A DNA stretch of 26,983 nt from positions 1 to 26,983 of the forward strand of contig CAUEQD010000028.1 of assembly GCA_959019945.1 (NCBI GenBank), given 5' to 3'. The position numbers were made by a program, and so were the translations under genes. A model generated the notes under the pieces. The model was not told the DNA's origin, did no database searches, and worked only from the letters and a program-made list of their open reading frames with translations. Below are positions 15,334 to 22,988 of the stretch, one piece after another; position 1 is the first letter of the stretch; every line of letters starts with the position of its first letter. This DNA comes from an uncultured Collinsella sp. (GTDB taxonomy: Bacteria > Actinomycetota > Coriobacteriia > Coriobacteriales > Coriobacteriaceae).

Positions 15334-16776
15334 GTGCTTAATAGATTCCGCATGCTTGTCGCCTGCGCTTTGACCTTCGCGCTTTGTTGGGTGCCGGGAT
15401 TTGCGTTTGCTGGGAACGCTGAGGACGGGGCCCAGGTTGCTGCGACCGCTCATGGGCTTTCCTATGGGATCGAGGGTTTTGAGCGGTTGGCCAAGGGGAC
15501 CGCTCGTGACATGGAGGGCCAGCCTGAGGGCTACCGGTTTCCCGTTGACGAGGACGTGGACCTTGTAGCGGCGCTCGCTGCCGACCGCGTTGTGGTGTGG
15601 ATATCGCCCAAGGCGGTCGAGAAGTATGGATTGGATCCGCAGGATAACGAGTCCGTATCGGGTCTCAAGGCCCTCGTCTGTGAGCTCGACAGCGCAAACT
15701 GCATGGGAGGCGCGCAGCTAGGGGACGTGGATCTCCCTTGGTATGTCACGGCGGAAACAACGTTTGATGCCGGCGGGTATACCTATGGCTTTGACGAGCG
15801 CGGTGCGGATGGGGACCGCTATGTGGTGATTGCATCAGCCTCGGGTGATGCCAAGGGCGGCGCGCGTTGGCTTGATAGCGCTCAAATGGTAGAGGCATCG
15901 TCTGTCGTGTTGCGGGATGAGCAGGGCCCCTTGGCCTCTCTGGCCTCCTTATTGGGCGGCATCGACTATCGCCCGTTTTGGGTGTCCATAAAAACGAGCG
16001 GCCTTGCCCTGGTGATCGCGTTTGCGCTGGGCCTGTTTGCCGCGTGGAAGACCATGGGTACCACGAGCCGCGTGAAGGGCTTGCTCGATTCGGTCTTTAC
16101 CATCCCTATGGTGCTGCCGCCCACGGTCTGCGGCTTTTTGCTCCTCATGCTGTTTGGCCGCTCGACCGGGGTGGGCCAGTGGCTGATCGCACACGGCATC
16201 TCGATCGTCTTTACCTGGCCCGCGGCGGTCATTTCGGCCGTCGTTGTGTCGTTTCCGCTGGTCTACCGCACGGCGCTCGGAGCCTTCGAGAGCCTCGACA
16301 CGCAGATGCTCGATGCGGCGCGAACCCTGGGATGGTCCGAACGTCGCATCTTTGCCAAGCTTATGATGCCGCTCGGCTGGCCCTCCATCGCCGCCGGCAC
16401 GGTGCTCGCCTTCGCGCGTGCCATGGGCGAGTTTGGTTGCACCTTGTTCTTTGCGGGCAACTACGCCGGCATTACGCAGACCATTCCCATTGCGATTTAC
16501 TTTGAGTGGATGGGTGGCAATACGTCGGTGGCGCTCTTTTGGGTCGTTGTCGTAATTGCGTTCAGCTTCCTGGTCATTCTGTTCATCAACATGTACACGG
16601 CGCATTCGCAAAAGTATCGCAAGCGGGGCCTTTCCCGTGCGGAGCGCAAGCGGATCAAAGATCTTGCCGGACAGGGCGATTCGCTCGACCCGGCGGGCGG
16701 CGATGCCTTGCGTATCGATCGCGAGGCGCTGGCCGAGCTCATGCGCGATGATGCCGCTTTGCAGGGAGGTCGATAG
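15334..16776 (+). CDS. modB: Molybdate ABC transporter permease ModB with an extra N-terminal extracytoplasmic domain
   Basis: The C-terminal half is a normal ModB permease. The first membrane segment starts near residue 215, VLPPTVCGFLLLMLFG follows, and the ATPase-docking EAA loop LDAARTLGWSERRIFAKLMMPLGWPSI is near 325-351 (shown in two runs: LDAARTLGWSERRIF and AKLMMPLGWPSI). It ends in a hydrophilic tail of about 50 residues. Residues 1-27 are a signal peptide (LVACALTFALCWVPGFAFA), and about 28-205 form an unrecognised soluble domain with two cysteines (SANCMGG, LVCELD). ModB is usually about 220-270 residues; this one has 480. GTG 15334 has GGAG 6 nt upstream; an in-frame GTG at 15265 overlaps the modA stop. 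Confidence 0.9.
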   Translation: MLNRFRMLVACALTFALCWVPGFAFAGNAEDGAQVAATAHGLSYGIEGFERLAKGTARDMEGQPEGYRFPVDEDVDLVAALAADRVVVWISPKAVEKYGLDPQDNESVSGLKALVCELDSANCMGGAQLGDVDLPWYVTAETTFDAGGYTYGFDERGADGDRYVVIASASGDAKGGARWLDSAQMVEASSVVLRDEQGPLASLASLLGGIDYRPFWVSIKTSGLALVIAFALGLFAAWKTMGTTSRVKGLLDSVFTIPMVLPPTVCGFLLLMLFGRSTGVGQWLIAHGISIVFTWPAAVISAVVVSFPLVYRTALGAFESLDTQMLDAARTLGWSERRIFAKLMMPLGWPSIAAGTVLAFARAMGEFGCTLFFAGNYAGITQTIPIAIYFEWMGGNTSVALFWVVVVIAFSFLVILFINMYTAHSQKYRKRGLSRAERKRIKDLAGQGDSLDPAGGDALRIDREALAELMRDDAALQGGR

Positions 16777-16779
16777 GCC

Positions 16780-17850
16780 ATGTCGCTCGTTCTGGATATC
16801 AAAAAGCGCTATCCCGGGTTTGTGCTCGACATGCAGCTTGAGGCCGGCGAGGAGCGCGTGGCCCTGCTCGGTGCCTCGGGTTGCGGCAAGAGCTGTACGC
16901 TGCGCTGCATCGCCGGCGTGGAGACGCCCGACGAGGGTAAGATCGTTGTCAACGGCGTGACCTTTTTTGACTCGGCGGCGGGCATCAACCTGTCGCCCCA
17001 GGAGCGAAAATGCGCCCTGCTGTTCCAAAACTATCAGCTGTTTCCCAACATGACGGTGGCCGATAACGTATGTGCCGGTGTAAAGGATGCGGGCGACGCC
17101 GCCGCGCGCAAAAAGCTCGCCGAGCGCTATCTGGGCATTTTCGGTCTGGCCGATTTTGCCGACCGATATCCCGCGCGCCTTTCGGGCGGGCAGCAGCAAC
17201 GCGTGGCGCTTGCCCGTATGGTGGCGGCGCATCCGGGCATCTTTATGTTCGACGAGCCCATGAGCGCGCTCGATTCCTATCTTAAGAGCGCACTCGAGCA
17301 GAACATGCTCGACCTGTTCGACGTCTGTAACCGCACCGTGCTCTACGTGAGCCACGACATCGACGAGGCGTGCCGCCTGTGCCAGCGCATCTGCGTGATG
17401 CACGACGGGCATGTTGAGGAGACTGGCTCCGTTGAGGATGTGGTTCGCCGTCCGCAGACGCTGGCGGCGCTCCGCCTGACGGGCTGCAAGAACACAAGCC
17501 GGGCGCGCAAGATCGGCGACGAAGAAGTTGAGGCCCTCGACTGGGGCATGACCTTTAACGTGGGTCGCGAGATTCCCGATGACGTGGCGTACCTGGGTAT
17601 TCGCGCAAGCTACTTCCATGTTGACAATCGCGCTGAGCGGGGCCGCAACAGCTATGACTTGCACGTGGCCCGCGTGAGTGATTCGCGCTTTGAGCGGCTG
17701 GTGTTGCTGGACGTGCCGCGCGTCGATGCGCCCACGCGTCTGCAGTGGAAGGTCAACAAGGTGGGCATGCCTGTCGACGAGCTGCCGCAAGCAGGCGAGA
17801 CGCTGCGCATGCATTTCGATGCGAGTAGGATCCATTTGGTTTGTCGGTAG
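16780..17850 (+). CDS. modC: Molybdate ABC transporter ATPase ModC
   Basis: This 356-residue ATPase powers molybdate import. Walker A is GASGCGKS (31-38), the Q-loop is in LFQNYQLFPNMT, the signature is LSGGQQQR (134-141), Walker B is IFMFDEP (154-160) and the H-loop is SHD (His192). Residues beyond about 235 form a TOBE/MOP-like accessory domain, as in ModC and related importers. ATG 16780 follows GGGAGG at the end of modB with 3 nt between stop and start, so the genes are translationally linked. Sulfate or other oxyanion specificity is possible for this family, but the modA and MoeA/MogA context favours molybdate. Confidence 0.92.
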   Translation: MSLVLDIKKRYPGFVLDMQLEAGEERVALLGASGCGKSCTLRCIAGVETPDEGKIVVNGVTFFDSAAGINLSPQERKCALLFQNYQLFPNMTVADNVCAGVKDAGDAAARKKLAERYLGIFGLADFADRYPARLSGGQQQRVALARMVAAHPGIFMFDEPMSALDSYLKSALEQNMLDLFDVCNRTVLYVSHDIDEACRLCQRICVMHDGHVEETGSVEDVVRRPQTLAALRLTGCKNTSRARKIGDEEVEALDWGMTFNVGREIPDDVAYLGIRASYFHVDNRAERGRNSYDLHVARVSDSRFERLVLLDVPRVDAPTRLQWKVNKVGMPVDELPQAGETLRMHFDASRIHLVCR

Positions 17851-17861
17851 CGCCGGGTAAT

Positions 17862-17896
17862 GCCGTCGGGGATATAAGTCTCGGCGGCTTTGTCTT
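17862..17896 (+). terminator. Probable terminator of modABC
   Basis: GCCGTCGGG (17862-17870) pairs with CTCGGCGGC (17880-17888), with two G-T wobbles, around a 9-nt loop and followed by TTTGTCTT. The T-run is interrupted, so it is weaker than the others in the window. Confidence 0.55.
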
Positions 17897-17983
17897 GCCG
17901 TTCGCCGAATGGGGAATGACAAACTCTTATCAACACAGATCATTATTTATTAAACGGCGGCACACGACGCTGTCGTACGAATG

Positions 17984-18021
17984 TCAACGGTGTTTGCATG
18001 GTCGACGACCGTTGATATAGT
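17984..18021 (+). promoter_or_regulatory. Promoter with nested operator-like dyads ahead of the selenium block
   Basis: TTGCAT (17994-17999), a 16-nt spacer and TATAGT (18016-18021) make a good promoter. It is wrapped by TCAACGGT (17984-17991) and its exact inverse ACCGTTGA (18008-18015), and the spacer holds GGTCG-A-CGACC (18000-18010). Dyads covering both boxes are the usual placement for a repressor. Confidence 0.62.
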
Positions 18022-18027
18022 TGACCT

Positions 18028-18279
18028 TAACTTGTAAAGGAGGGCGCGCACATGCCGCAGACGACATACATTCGCCGCGTTGCCGCGCGCGCCCTGTATA
18101 TGGCTCGGAGTCGCATATGAGCAGGTATGTTCACGGCTCCGGGAGAGACGACGCACAACTAAATAATCGACTGCAAAGCAGGTTCCCCAAAATTCCGGGT
18201 TTAGGCACGGCTGGGTTTTCGCCGCCCGCCGTGCAGCAATACCGTAGCTGTCCGTATTTGGTTCGAGAGGGGAACCGTC
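18028..18279 (+). promoter_or_regulatory. Long structured leader of the double-cubane/selenium operon
   Basis: About 250 nt separate the predicted transcription start from the first large gene. GGGCGCGC (18042-18049), which overlaps the strong SD at 18036-18043, can pair with GCGCGCCC (18084-18093 region). CACGGC and GCCGTG (about 18206-18234) form a strong hairpin with an inner GGG/CCC. Finally GGTTC and GAACC (18260-18276) enclose the SD GAGAGGG of the first reductase gene in a loop. No known riboswitch class was recognised. The layout suggests control of translation or elongation, but that is inference. Confidence 0.4.
18052..18120 (+). CDS. Possible 22-residue leader peptide
   Basis: ATG 18052 follows an ideal SD (AAAGGAGG, 18036-18043) by 8 nt and encodes MPQTTYIRRVAARALYMARS plus RI, ending at TGA 18118-18120. 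The SD is among the strongest in the window, which is the main reason to take the ORF seriously. Its stop overlaps by ATGA with a second ORF (18117-18287, 56 codons), whose own stop overlaps the start of the reductase gene at 18280. This chain would allow translational coupling. The peptide has no recognised family, and the second ORF has weak coding character. Confidence 0.3.
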   Translation: MPQTTYIRRVAARALYMARSRI

Positions 18280-19563
18280 ATGGCTGAAGAATTCGATTTC
18301 CATCCGATGTGGGAGAGCCTCGGCATGAATCTTGCCGATCACGACATGCTGCTGGGCGCTGTGGGCCAGATGTACGGCGATATGTTCCTGACGCAGAACA
18401 ATCGCCCCAAGTCCACGTCCTACCTGGATTTTGTCGCCACCAACATCCACAGCGGCCGTATTAAGGAGATGCTCGACAAGAAGGAGGCCGGCGAGGCCAC
18501 CAAGATCGTCGGCTCATTCTGCGTGTACGTGCCCGAGGAGATCGTGCTTGCCTGCGATGGCATCCCCGTTGGCCTGTGCTCGGGTGCCGACTGGGCGACC
18601 GACAAGGTCGAGGAGCATCTGCCGCGCAACACCTGCCCGCTCATCAAGAGCTTTGCCGGCTTTAAGCTGGGCGAGGTCTGCCCCTACATTGAGTCGAGTG
18701 ATCTGGTGGTGGGCGAGAACACCTGCGATGGCAAGAAGAAGGCCTACGAGTTCTTTGCCACGCAAAAGAACATGTACGTCATGGATATCCCCAACGTGCA
18801 CGACGAGTCGACGCTCGTGACCTGGAAGGCCGAGGTTAAAAAGCTTGCCGCCAAGATCGAGGAAGAGTGTGGCGTCAAGATTACGCCGGAGCGCCTGAAG
18901 GCTGCCATCCACGCCGTCAACGAGAAGCGTCGCGCCCTGCAGCGTCTGGCTGCCACGCGCGCTGCCGATCCGGCGCCCATCAGCGGTCTCGACAGCCTGC
19001 TGACCGTTCAGGCCGCCTTTATGGACGACACGCCGCGTCTGACCGGAGCCATCAACGATATGGCGGCTGAGTGCGAGCGGCGTGTCGAGGCCGGCGAGGG
19101 CGTGGCGCCCAAGGGGACCAAGCGCATCCTGTACACCGGTACGCCCATGGCCGTGCCCAACTGGAAGCTGTTCAACCTCATCGAGAAGGCCGGCGGCGTT
19201 GTGGTGGGCGAGGAGTCCTGCACGGGTTCGCGCTACTACAAGGACCTGGTCGACGAGTCCGGCGAGACGGTCGACGAGATGCTCGACGCCATCGCCGAGC
19301 GCTACTTTAAGATCAACTGCGCCGTCTTTACGCCCAACGACCAGCGTATGAAGGACATTGTCCAGATGGCCAAGGACCTGCATGCCGACGGCGTCGTCGA
19401 CGTGGCCTTGCAGTTCTGCACGCTCTACGAGATGGAGTCGTTTGCCGTGGAGAAGGCCGCCGAGGAGGCAGGCATTCCGTTTATGCACATCACGACCGAC
19501 TACGCCGGTGAGGACGCCGGCCAGCTGCAGACGCGCATTGAAGCTTTCTTGGAAACCATTTAG
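18280..19563 (+). CDS. Double-cubane-cluster-type reductase subunit 1 (2-hydroxyacyl-CoA dehydratase D-subunit family)
   Basis: This 427-residue cytoplasmic iron-sulfur protein belongs to the HgdB/YjiM superfamily. Six cysteines fall in the family pattern: NTCPLIKS (119), EVCPYIES (134), NTCDGKKK (149), ESCTGSRYY (314), INCAVF (347) and LQFCTLYE (380). Three cysteines per protein suit the [4Fe-4S] of 2-hydroxyacyl-CoA dehydratases; six suit the [8Fe-9S] double cubane of the reductase branch, so that branch is inferred. Such enzymes perform very low-potential two-electron reductions after ATP-driven electron transfer from an activator, here the gene at 21037. ATG 18280 follows GAGAGGGG. The substrate is unknown. 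A paralogue follows at 19718. Confidence 0.85.
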   Translation: MAEEFDFHPMWESLGMNLADHDMLLGAVGQMYGDMFLTQNNRPKSTSYLDFVATNIHSGRIKEMLDKKEAGEATKIVGSFCVYVPEEIVLACDGIPVGLCSGADWATDKVEEHLPRNTCPLIKSFAGFKLGEVCPYIESSDLVVGENTCDGKKKAYEFFATQKNMYVMDIPNVHDESTLVTWKAEVKKLAAKIEEECGVKITPERLKAAIHAVNEKRRALQRLAATRAADPAPISGLDSLLTVQAAFMDDTPRLTGAINDMAAECERRVEAGEGVAPKGTKRILYTGTPMAVPNWKLFNLIEKAGGVVVGEESCTGSRYYKDLVDESGETVDEMLDAIAERYFKINCAVFTPNDQRMKDIVQMAKDLHADGVVDVALQFCTLYEMESFAVEKAAEEAGIPFMHITTDYAGEDAGQLQTRIEAFLETI

Positions 19564-19578
19564 GGGTATCCGTCCCGG

Positions 19579-19680
19579 CGGCTTCCCCAGGCACCCGATC
19601 TTGCCGTTCAAACCATCGTTTGCGTACCAAAGTACGCGGCGCTTCTCTTTCACGGCAACCTCGGGCACCTGGGAAAGCCG
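19579..19680. repeat. Structured intergenic element, copy C
   Basis: It begins 15 nt after the first reductase gene. The outer helix CGGCTTCCCCAGG (19579-19591) pairs with 19668-19680, with one mismatch. CCCGA 19594-19598 pairs with TCGGG 19661-19665, TTGCCGT 19601-19607 with ACGGCAA 19652-19658, and GCGTAC 19622-19627 with GTACGC 19632-19637 around CAAA. It is about 80% identical by eye to copy D. Confidence 0.9.
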
Positions 19681-19717
19681 TTTCCTTGGTTGGTCAAAAG
19701 GTTTGTTAAGGAGTTAT

Positions 19718-20881
19718 ATGTCGGAAAATATGGAGCAGCCGTTGCCATCCACGTTTGAGGAGTTCAACGAGCAGCGCAAGGCGGCGTTTATTCGCGTTAA
19801 GGATTACAAGCAGGCGGGCAATCGCCTGGTCGGCTTTTTGTGCAGCTATACGCCGCTCGAGATTATCGATGCAGCGGGCGCCTCGAGCGTGGCGCTGTGC
19901 GGCACGTCCGACGAGGTGATTCCCGAGGCCGAGAAGGTGCTGCCGGCTAACCTCTGCCCGCTCATCAAGTCGACGTACGGCTTTGCCTACTCGCAAAAGT
20001 GCCCGTTTACGTACTTTAGCGACATGATCATCGGCGAGACCACCTGCGACGGCAAGAAGAAGATGTATGAGTTACTCAACGAGCTCAAGCGCACGCACAT
20101 TCTGCACCTGCCGCAGGGTCGCGATCGCGCCTACGAGCGTGAAGGCTGGTACGAGGAGTGCCGCCTGCTCAAAGAGGAGCTCGAGAACTTCTACGGCATT
20201 ACGATTACCGACGATGACCTGCGCGCTGCCGTCCGTCGTCGCAACCGCTTGCGTGCGGCCCAGCTCGAGATGTTTGCGCTGCAGGCCAACCAGCCGGCGG
20301 CCATGAGCGGCGTCGACCTGATGAGCACCATGTTTGCCGGCACGTTCAGCTTTGATATCGAGGCCTATACGCAGCAGCTGGAGCAAAAGGTTGCCAAGCT
20401 GCGCGAGGCCTACGACGCGGGCGAGCGCCCGGTTGCGGCGGATGCCAAGCGCATTCTGATCACCGGTTGCCCGGTGGGCGGTGTGATCAACAAGATAGGT
20501 CGCACCATCGAGTCCAACGGCGGCGTGGTCGTGTGCATGGACGACTGCTCGGGCGAGCGCACGGCGGCCATGATGATCGATCCGGAGGCTCCCGACATCC
20601 TGCGCGCCATCGCCGACCGCTACCTGGATATCAACTGCTCGGTCATGACGTCCAACGACGGCCGTATGGAAAACACGCTGGCCATGTGCGAGAAGTATCA
20701 CGTCGATGGTGTAGTGGAGAGCGTGCTCCAGGCGTGCCACACCTTTAACGTGGAGAGTGCACGCATGCAGGAGGCCGTCGAGGGTGCGGGTATTCCGTAC
20801 ATGAAGATCGAGACCGGCTACAGCAACGGCGACATGGGCCAGATCGAGACGCGCATCGCCGCCTTCATCGAAACCCTCTAG
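19718..20881 (+). CDS. Double-cubane-cluster-type reductase subunit 2 (2-hydroxyacyl-CoA dehydratase D-subunit family)
   Basis: This 387-residue paralogue of the gene before it has the same six cysteine positions: NLCPLIKS (80), QKCPFTYF (95), TTCDGKKK (110), DDCSGER (277), INCSVM (307) and QACHTF (340). The spacing of the first three (15 and 15 residues) is identical in both proteins. ATG 19718 is preceded by AAGGAG 6 nt upstream; a much longer open frame upstream is ignored because it overlaps the previous gene in another frame. It may form a heterodimer with the first subunit, or two homodimers may exist. It lies between two copies of the same structured intergenic element. Confidence 0.86.
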   Translation: MSENMEQPLPSTFEEFNEQRKAAFIRVKDYKQAGNRLVGFLCSYTPLEIIDAAGASSVALCGTSDEVIPEAEKVLPANLCPLIKSTYGFAYSQKCPFTYFSDMIIGETTCDGKKKMYELLNELKRTHILHLPQGRDRAYEREGWYEECRLLKEELENFYGITITDDDLRAAVRRRNRLRAAQLEMFALQANQPAAMSGVDLMSTMFAGTFSFDIEAYTQQLEQKVAKLREAYDAGERPVAADAKRILITGCPVGGVINKIGRTIESNGGVVVCMDDCSGERTAAMMIDPEAPDILRAIADRYLDINCSVMTSNDGRMENTLAMCEKYHVDGVVESVLQACHTFNVESARMQEAVEGAGIPYMKIETGYSNGDMGQIETRIAAFIETL

Positions 20882-20981
20882 CTTCCTCAGGCACCGGATC
20901 TTGCCCCTCAAACCGTCGCTTGCGTACCCAAAGTACGCTGCGCTCCTCTTTCGGGGCAATCTTCGGCACCTGAGAAACCTA
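20879..20981. repeat. Structured intergenic element, copy D
   Basis: It starts at the stop codon of the second reductase gene. CTCAGG 20886-20891 pairs with CCTGAG 20969-20974, flanked by a weaker outer helix. CCGGA 20894-20898 pairs with TTCGG 20962-20966 (one G-T). TTGCCCC 20901-20907 pairs with GGGGCAA 20953-20959, and GCGTAC 20922-20927 with GTACGC 20933-20938. Differences from copy C preserve pairing. Confidence 0.9.
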
Positions 20982-21036
20982 GAGCTAAGGCGCCTGAACG
21001 CGCCGCTGTCTTTGATGTTTAGATTGGGAGAGAGCC

Positions 21037-21801
21037 ATGATAGGGATCGGGATCGATATCGGGTCTACGGCGGCTAAGGCTGCTCTGGTCGATGGGGAGG
21101 GTTCGGTGGCGTGGACGTGCGTGCAGCCAACCGGGTTTTCCTCGGTCGATGCTTCCGAGCGGCTGCGCGAGGCACTGGCAGCGGCTGGCTACGACGTGGC
21201 TGCCGACGACGTGCGCGTGATCGCGACCGGCTACGGCCGTGTCGCCGTGCCCTATGCGCACAAGGTCGTGACCGAGATCACCTGCCACGGCACCGGTGCC
21301 GTGCGCCTGTTTGGCGATCACGGCACGGTGATTGACGTGGGCGGCCAGGACACCAAGGTCATTCAGCTTAAAAGTGGCCGCGTGGCCAAGTTCGCCATGA
21401 ACGACAAGTGCGCTGCCGGTACGGGGCGCTTTTTGGAGATCATGGCCGACCGTCTGGGTATTTCCCAACAGCAGATGGCCGACCTTGCGCGTTCCGGTGA
21501 GCCCACCAAGATCAGCAGCATGTGCACGGTGTTTGCCGAAAGCGAGGTCATCAGCCTGATCGGTCGCGGTGAGCTGCGCGAGAACATTGCACGTGGCGTG
21601 ATCGACAGCGTGGTCTCGCGCGTGGCGACCATGGCCGGGCAGGCCGCGGGCGCCCCGTACTACCTGACCGGTGGCCTGTGCGAGAACGCCTTCGTGGTGG
21701 AGCGGTTGGGCGAGCTGCTGGGGTCGCCGGTGACCACCTCGCCCCAGGCTCGCTTTGCCGGAGCGATTGGCGCGGCGATTCGCGCACAGGCGCTCAATTA
21801 A
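21037..21801 (+). CDS. ATPase activator of the reductase (BadF/BadG/HgdC family, YjiL-like)
   Basis: This 254-residue ASKHA-fold ATPase is the archerase-type activator that couples ATP hydrolysis to electron transfer into a dehydratase or double-cubane reductase. The phosphate-binding GIDIGSTAAKAAL is at the N-terminus and VIDVGGQDTKVIQL is near 98-111. The two cysteines that hold a [4Fe-4S] cluster across the homodimer are Cys125 in NDKCAAGTG and Cys163 in SSMCTVFAESEV. YYLTGGLCENA and the C-terminal FAGAIGAA complete the family pattern. ATG 21037 follows GGGAGAGAG. It lies directly after copy D of the repeat, with selD 70 nt downstream, so it ties the reductases to the selenium genes. Confidence 0.93.
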   Translation: MIGIGIDIGSTAAKAALVDGEGSVAWTCVQPTGFSSVDASERLREALAAAGYDVAADDVRVIATGYGRVAVPYAHKVVTEITCHGTGAVRLFGDHGTVIDVGGQDTKVIQLKSGRVAKFAMNDKCAAGTGRFLEIMADRLGISQQQMADLARSGEPTKISSMCTVFAESEVISLIGRGELRENIARGVIDSVVSRVATMAGQAAGAPYYLTGGLCENAFVVERLGELLGSPVTTSPQARFAGAIGAAIRAQALN

Positions 21802-21871
21802 TGCATCCGCCGCAGGCTCGCATTCATGCGTATACTGGGAGAAAATGATTGACCGATGAGAGGAGGTATCG

Positions 21872-22927
21872 ATGGCTGACGATCAGATTAGGCTCACGTC
21901 TATGACGGCCGCGAGCGGTTGAGCCGCTAAGTTGGCTCCCGGAGCCCTCGCCCAGGTCCTGGGCGATTTGCCAAATGTGCATAACGACAACTTGCTCGTG
22001 GGGTTCGATACCTCTGACGATGCGAGCGTCTTCCGCGTAGGGGAGAACCTGGGGCTTGTGCAGTCCATCGACTTCTTTCCACCGATGGTCGACGACCCGT
22101 TTCTGTTTGGCCAGATTGCCGCGGCCAACTCGCTGTCGGACATCTACGCCATGGGCGGGCGGCCGAGCCATGCCATGAACCTACTCTGCATACCCAGTTG
22201 TCTGGGCATCGAGGTTGCCGGTCAGATTCTGGCGGGCGGCGCCGACAAGTGCGTCGAGGCGGGTTGCTCTATCGCGGGCGGCCATACCATCAACGACGAC
22301 GAGCCCAAGTATGGCCTGTCTGTGAGCGGCTTTGTCGCGCTCGACCGCATGCTCGCCAACAGCGGCGCACGCGTGGGCGATGTTCTGCTGCTGACCAAGG
22401 CGATCGGCTCGGGCATTATCACCACGGCCATTAAGGGCGAGCTCATCGAGCAGGACGAGGCCGCGGCCGCGGCCATGTTTGACTCGATGCGCACCCTCAA
22501 CGAGGCGCCGATTCGTCTGGCCGAGGGGCTCGAACTTCACGGCTGCACTGACATTACGGGCTTTGGTCTGATCGGGCACGCGTGTGAGATGGCCGAGGGC
22601 TCGGGCGTGCAGGTTGAGCTTGCGTCGGGGGCGGTGCCGCTCTTTGACCAGGTGCTCGATATGGCGCGTCTGGGCATTATCCCCGCGGGCTCCTACCGCA
22701 ACCAGGACTTCTTTGGCCCGCGTGTGGCTGCCGACGAGGACCTGGAGCCGGGTATGCTCGACGCGCTGTACGACCCGCAGACGTCTGGTGGTTTGCTTAT
22801 CGCGGCGCCCGCGGCGGATGTGGATGAGCTTGCGCGTCGCCTGGATGCCGAGGGGTGCATCGCCGCCGTTGTCGGGCGCGTGTGCGAGGCGGAGCCGGGC
22901 GGTCCTGCCGTCCGCGTTGTTCGCTAG
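21872..22927 (+). CDS. selD: Selenide, water dikinase SelD, itself a selenoprotein (UGA at 21920-21922 read as Sec17)
   Basis: SelD makes selenophosphate from selenide and ATP, the selenium donor for selenocysteine and selenouridine. The frame starts at ATG 21872 behind GAGGAGG and encodes MADDQIRLTSMTAASG, then UGA, then AAKLAPGALAQVLGD. UGA is codon 17 and Lys is residue 20, matching the catalytic Cys17 and Lys20 of E. coli SelD. The rest is full-length SelD: VGFDTSDDASVFRVG, QSIDFFPPMVDDPF, GGHTINDDEPKYGLSV and DITGFGLIGHACEMAEGSG. The total is 351 residues including Sec. Without Sec decoding the gene would wrongly start at TTG 21932. It implies SelA, SelB and tRNA-Sec elsewhere in the genome. 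Confidence 0.95.
21920..21970 (+). promoter_or_regulatory. Candidate bacterial SECIS element in selD
   Basis: After the UGA, CGCCC (21949-21953) pairs with GGGCG (21961-21965) and a CCA/TGG-type closing extends it. The apical sequence AGGTCC resembles the AGGUCU loop of the E. coli fdhF SECIS. The loop starts about 31 nt after the UGA, within the usual range. A second hairpin, GGCTC-CCG-GAGCC (21934-21946), is an alternative or lower structure. The exact fold is uncertain. Confidence 0.55.
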
Positions 22928-22988
22928 CCCGCACGCTTATGTAACTGTTTATCGTTCTCTAGAACGGTTCTTTCGAAAGGATTTTGCT

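Noticed and set aside
15949..17943. A 664-codon open frame on the minus strand, antisense to modB and modC
   Set aside because: It encodes no recognisable domain, has arginine- and histidine-rich shadow composition, and lies over two clear transporter genes. GC-rich DNA keeps such antisense frames open.
18170..18185. A tRNA-Cys-like anticodon loop CTGCAAA in the leader
   Set aside because: The flanking bases do not form a 5-bp anticodon stem, and there is no acceptor stem or T-loop around it. CTGC-AAA-GCAG is simply a small hairpin.
18042..18279. A cobalamin, c-di-GMP or Moco riboswitch in the long leader
   Set aside because: Fragments such as CCGGGAGAGAC and GCAAAGC recall these classes, but the full conserved cores and helices are not there.
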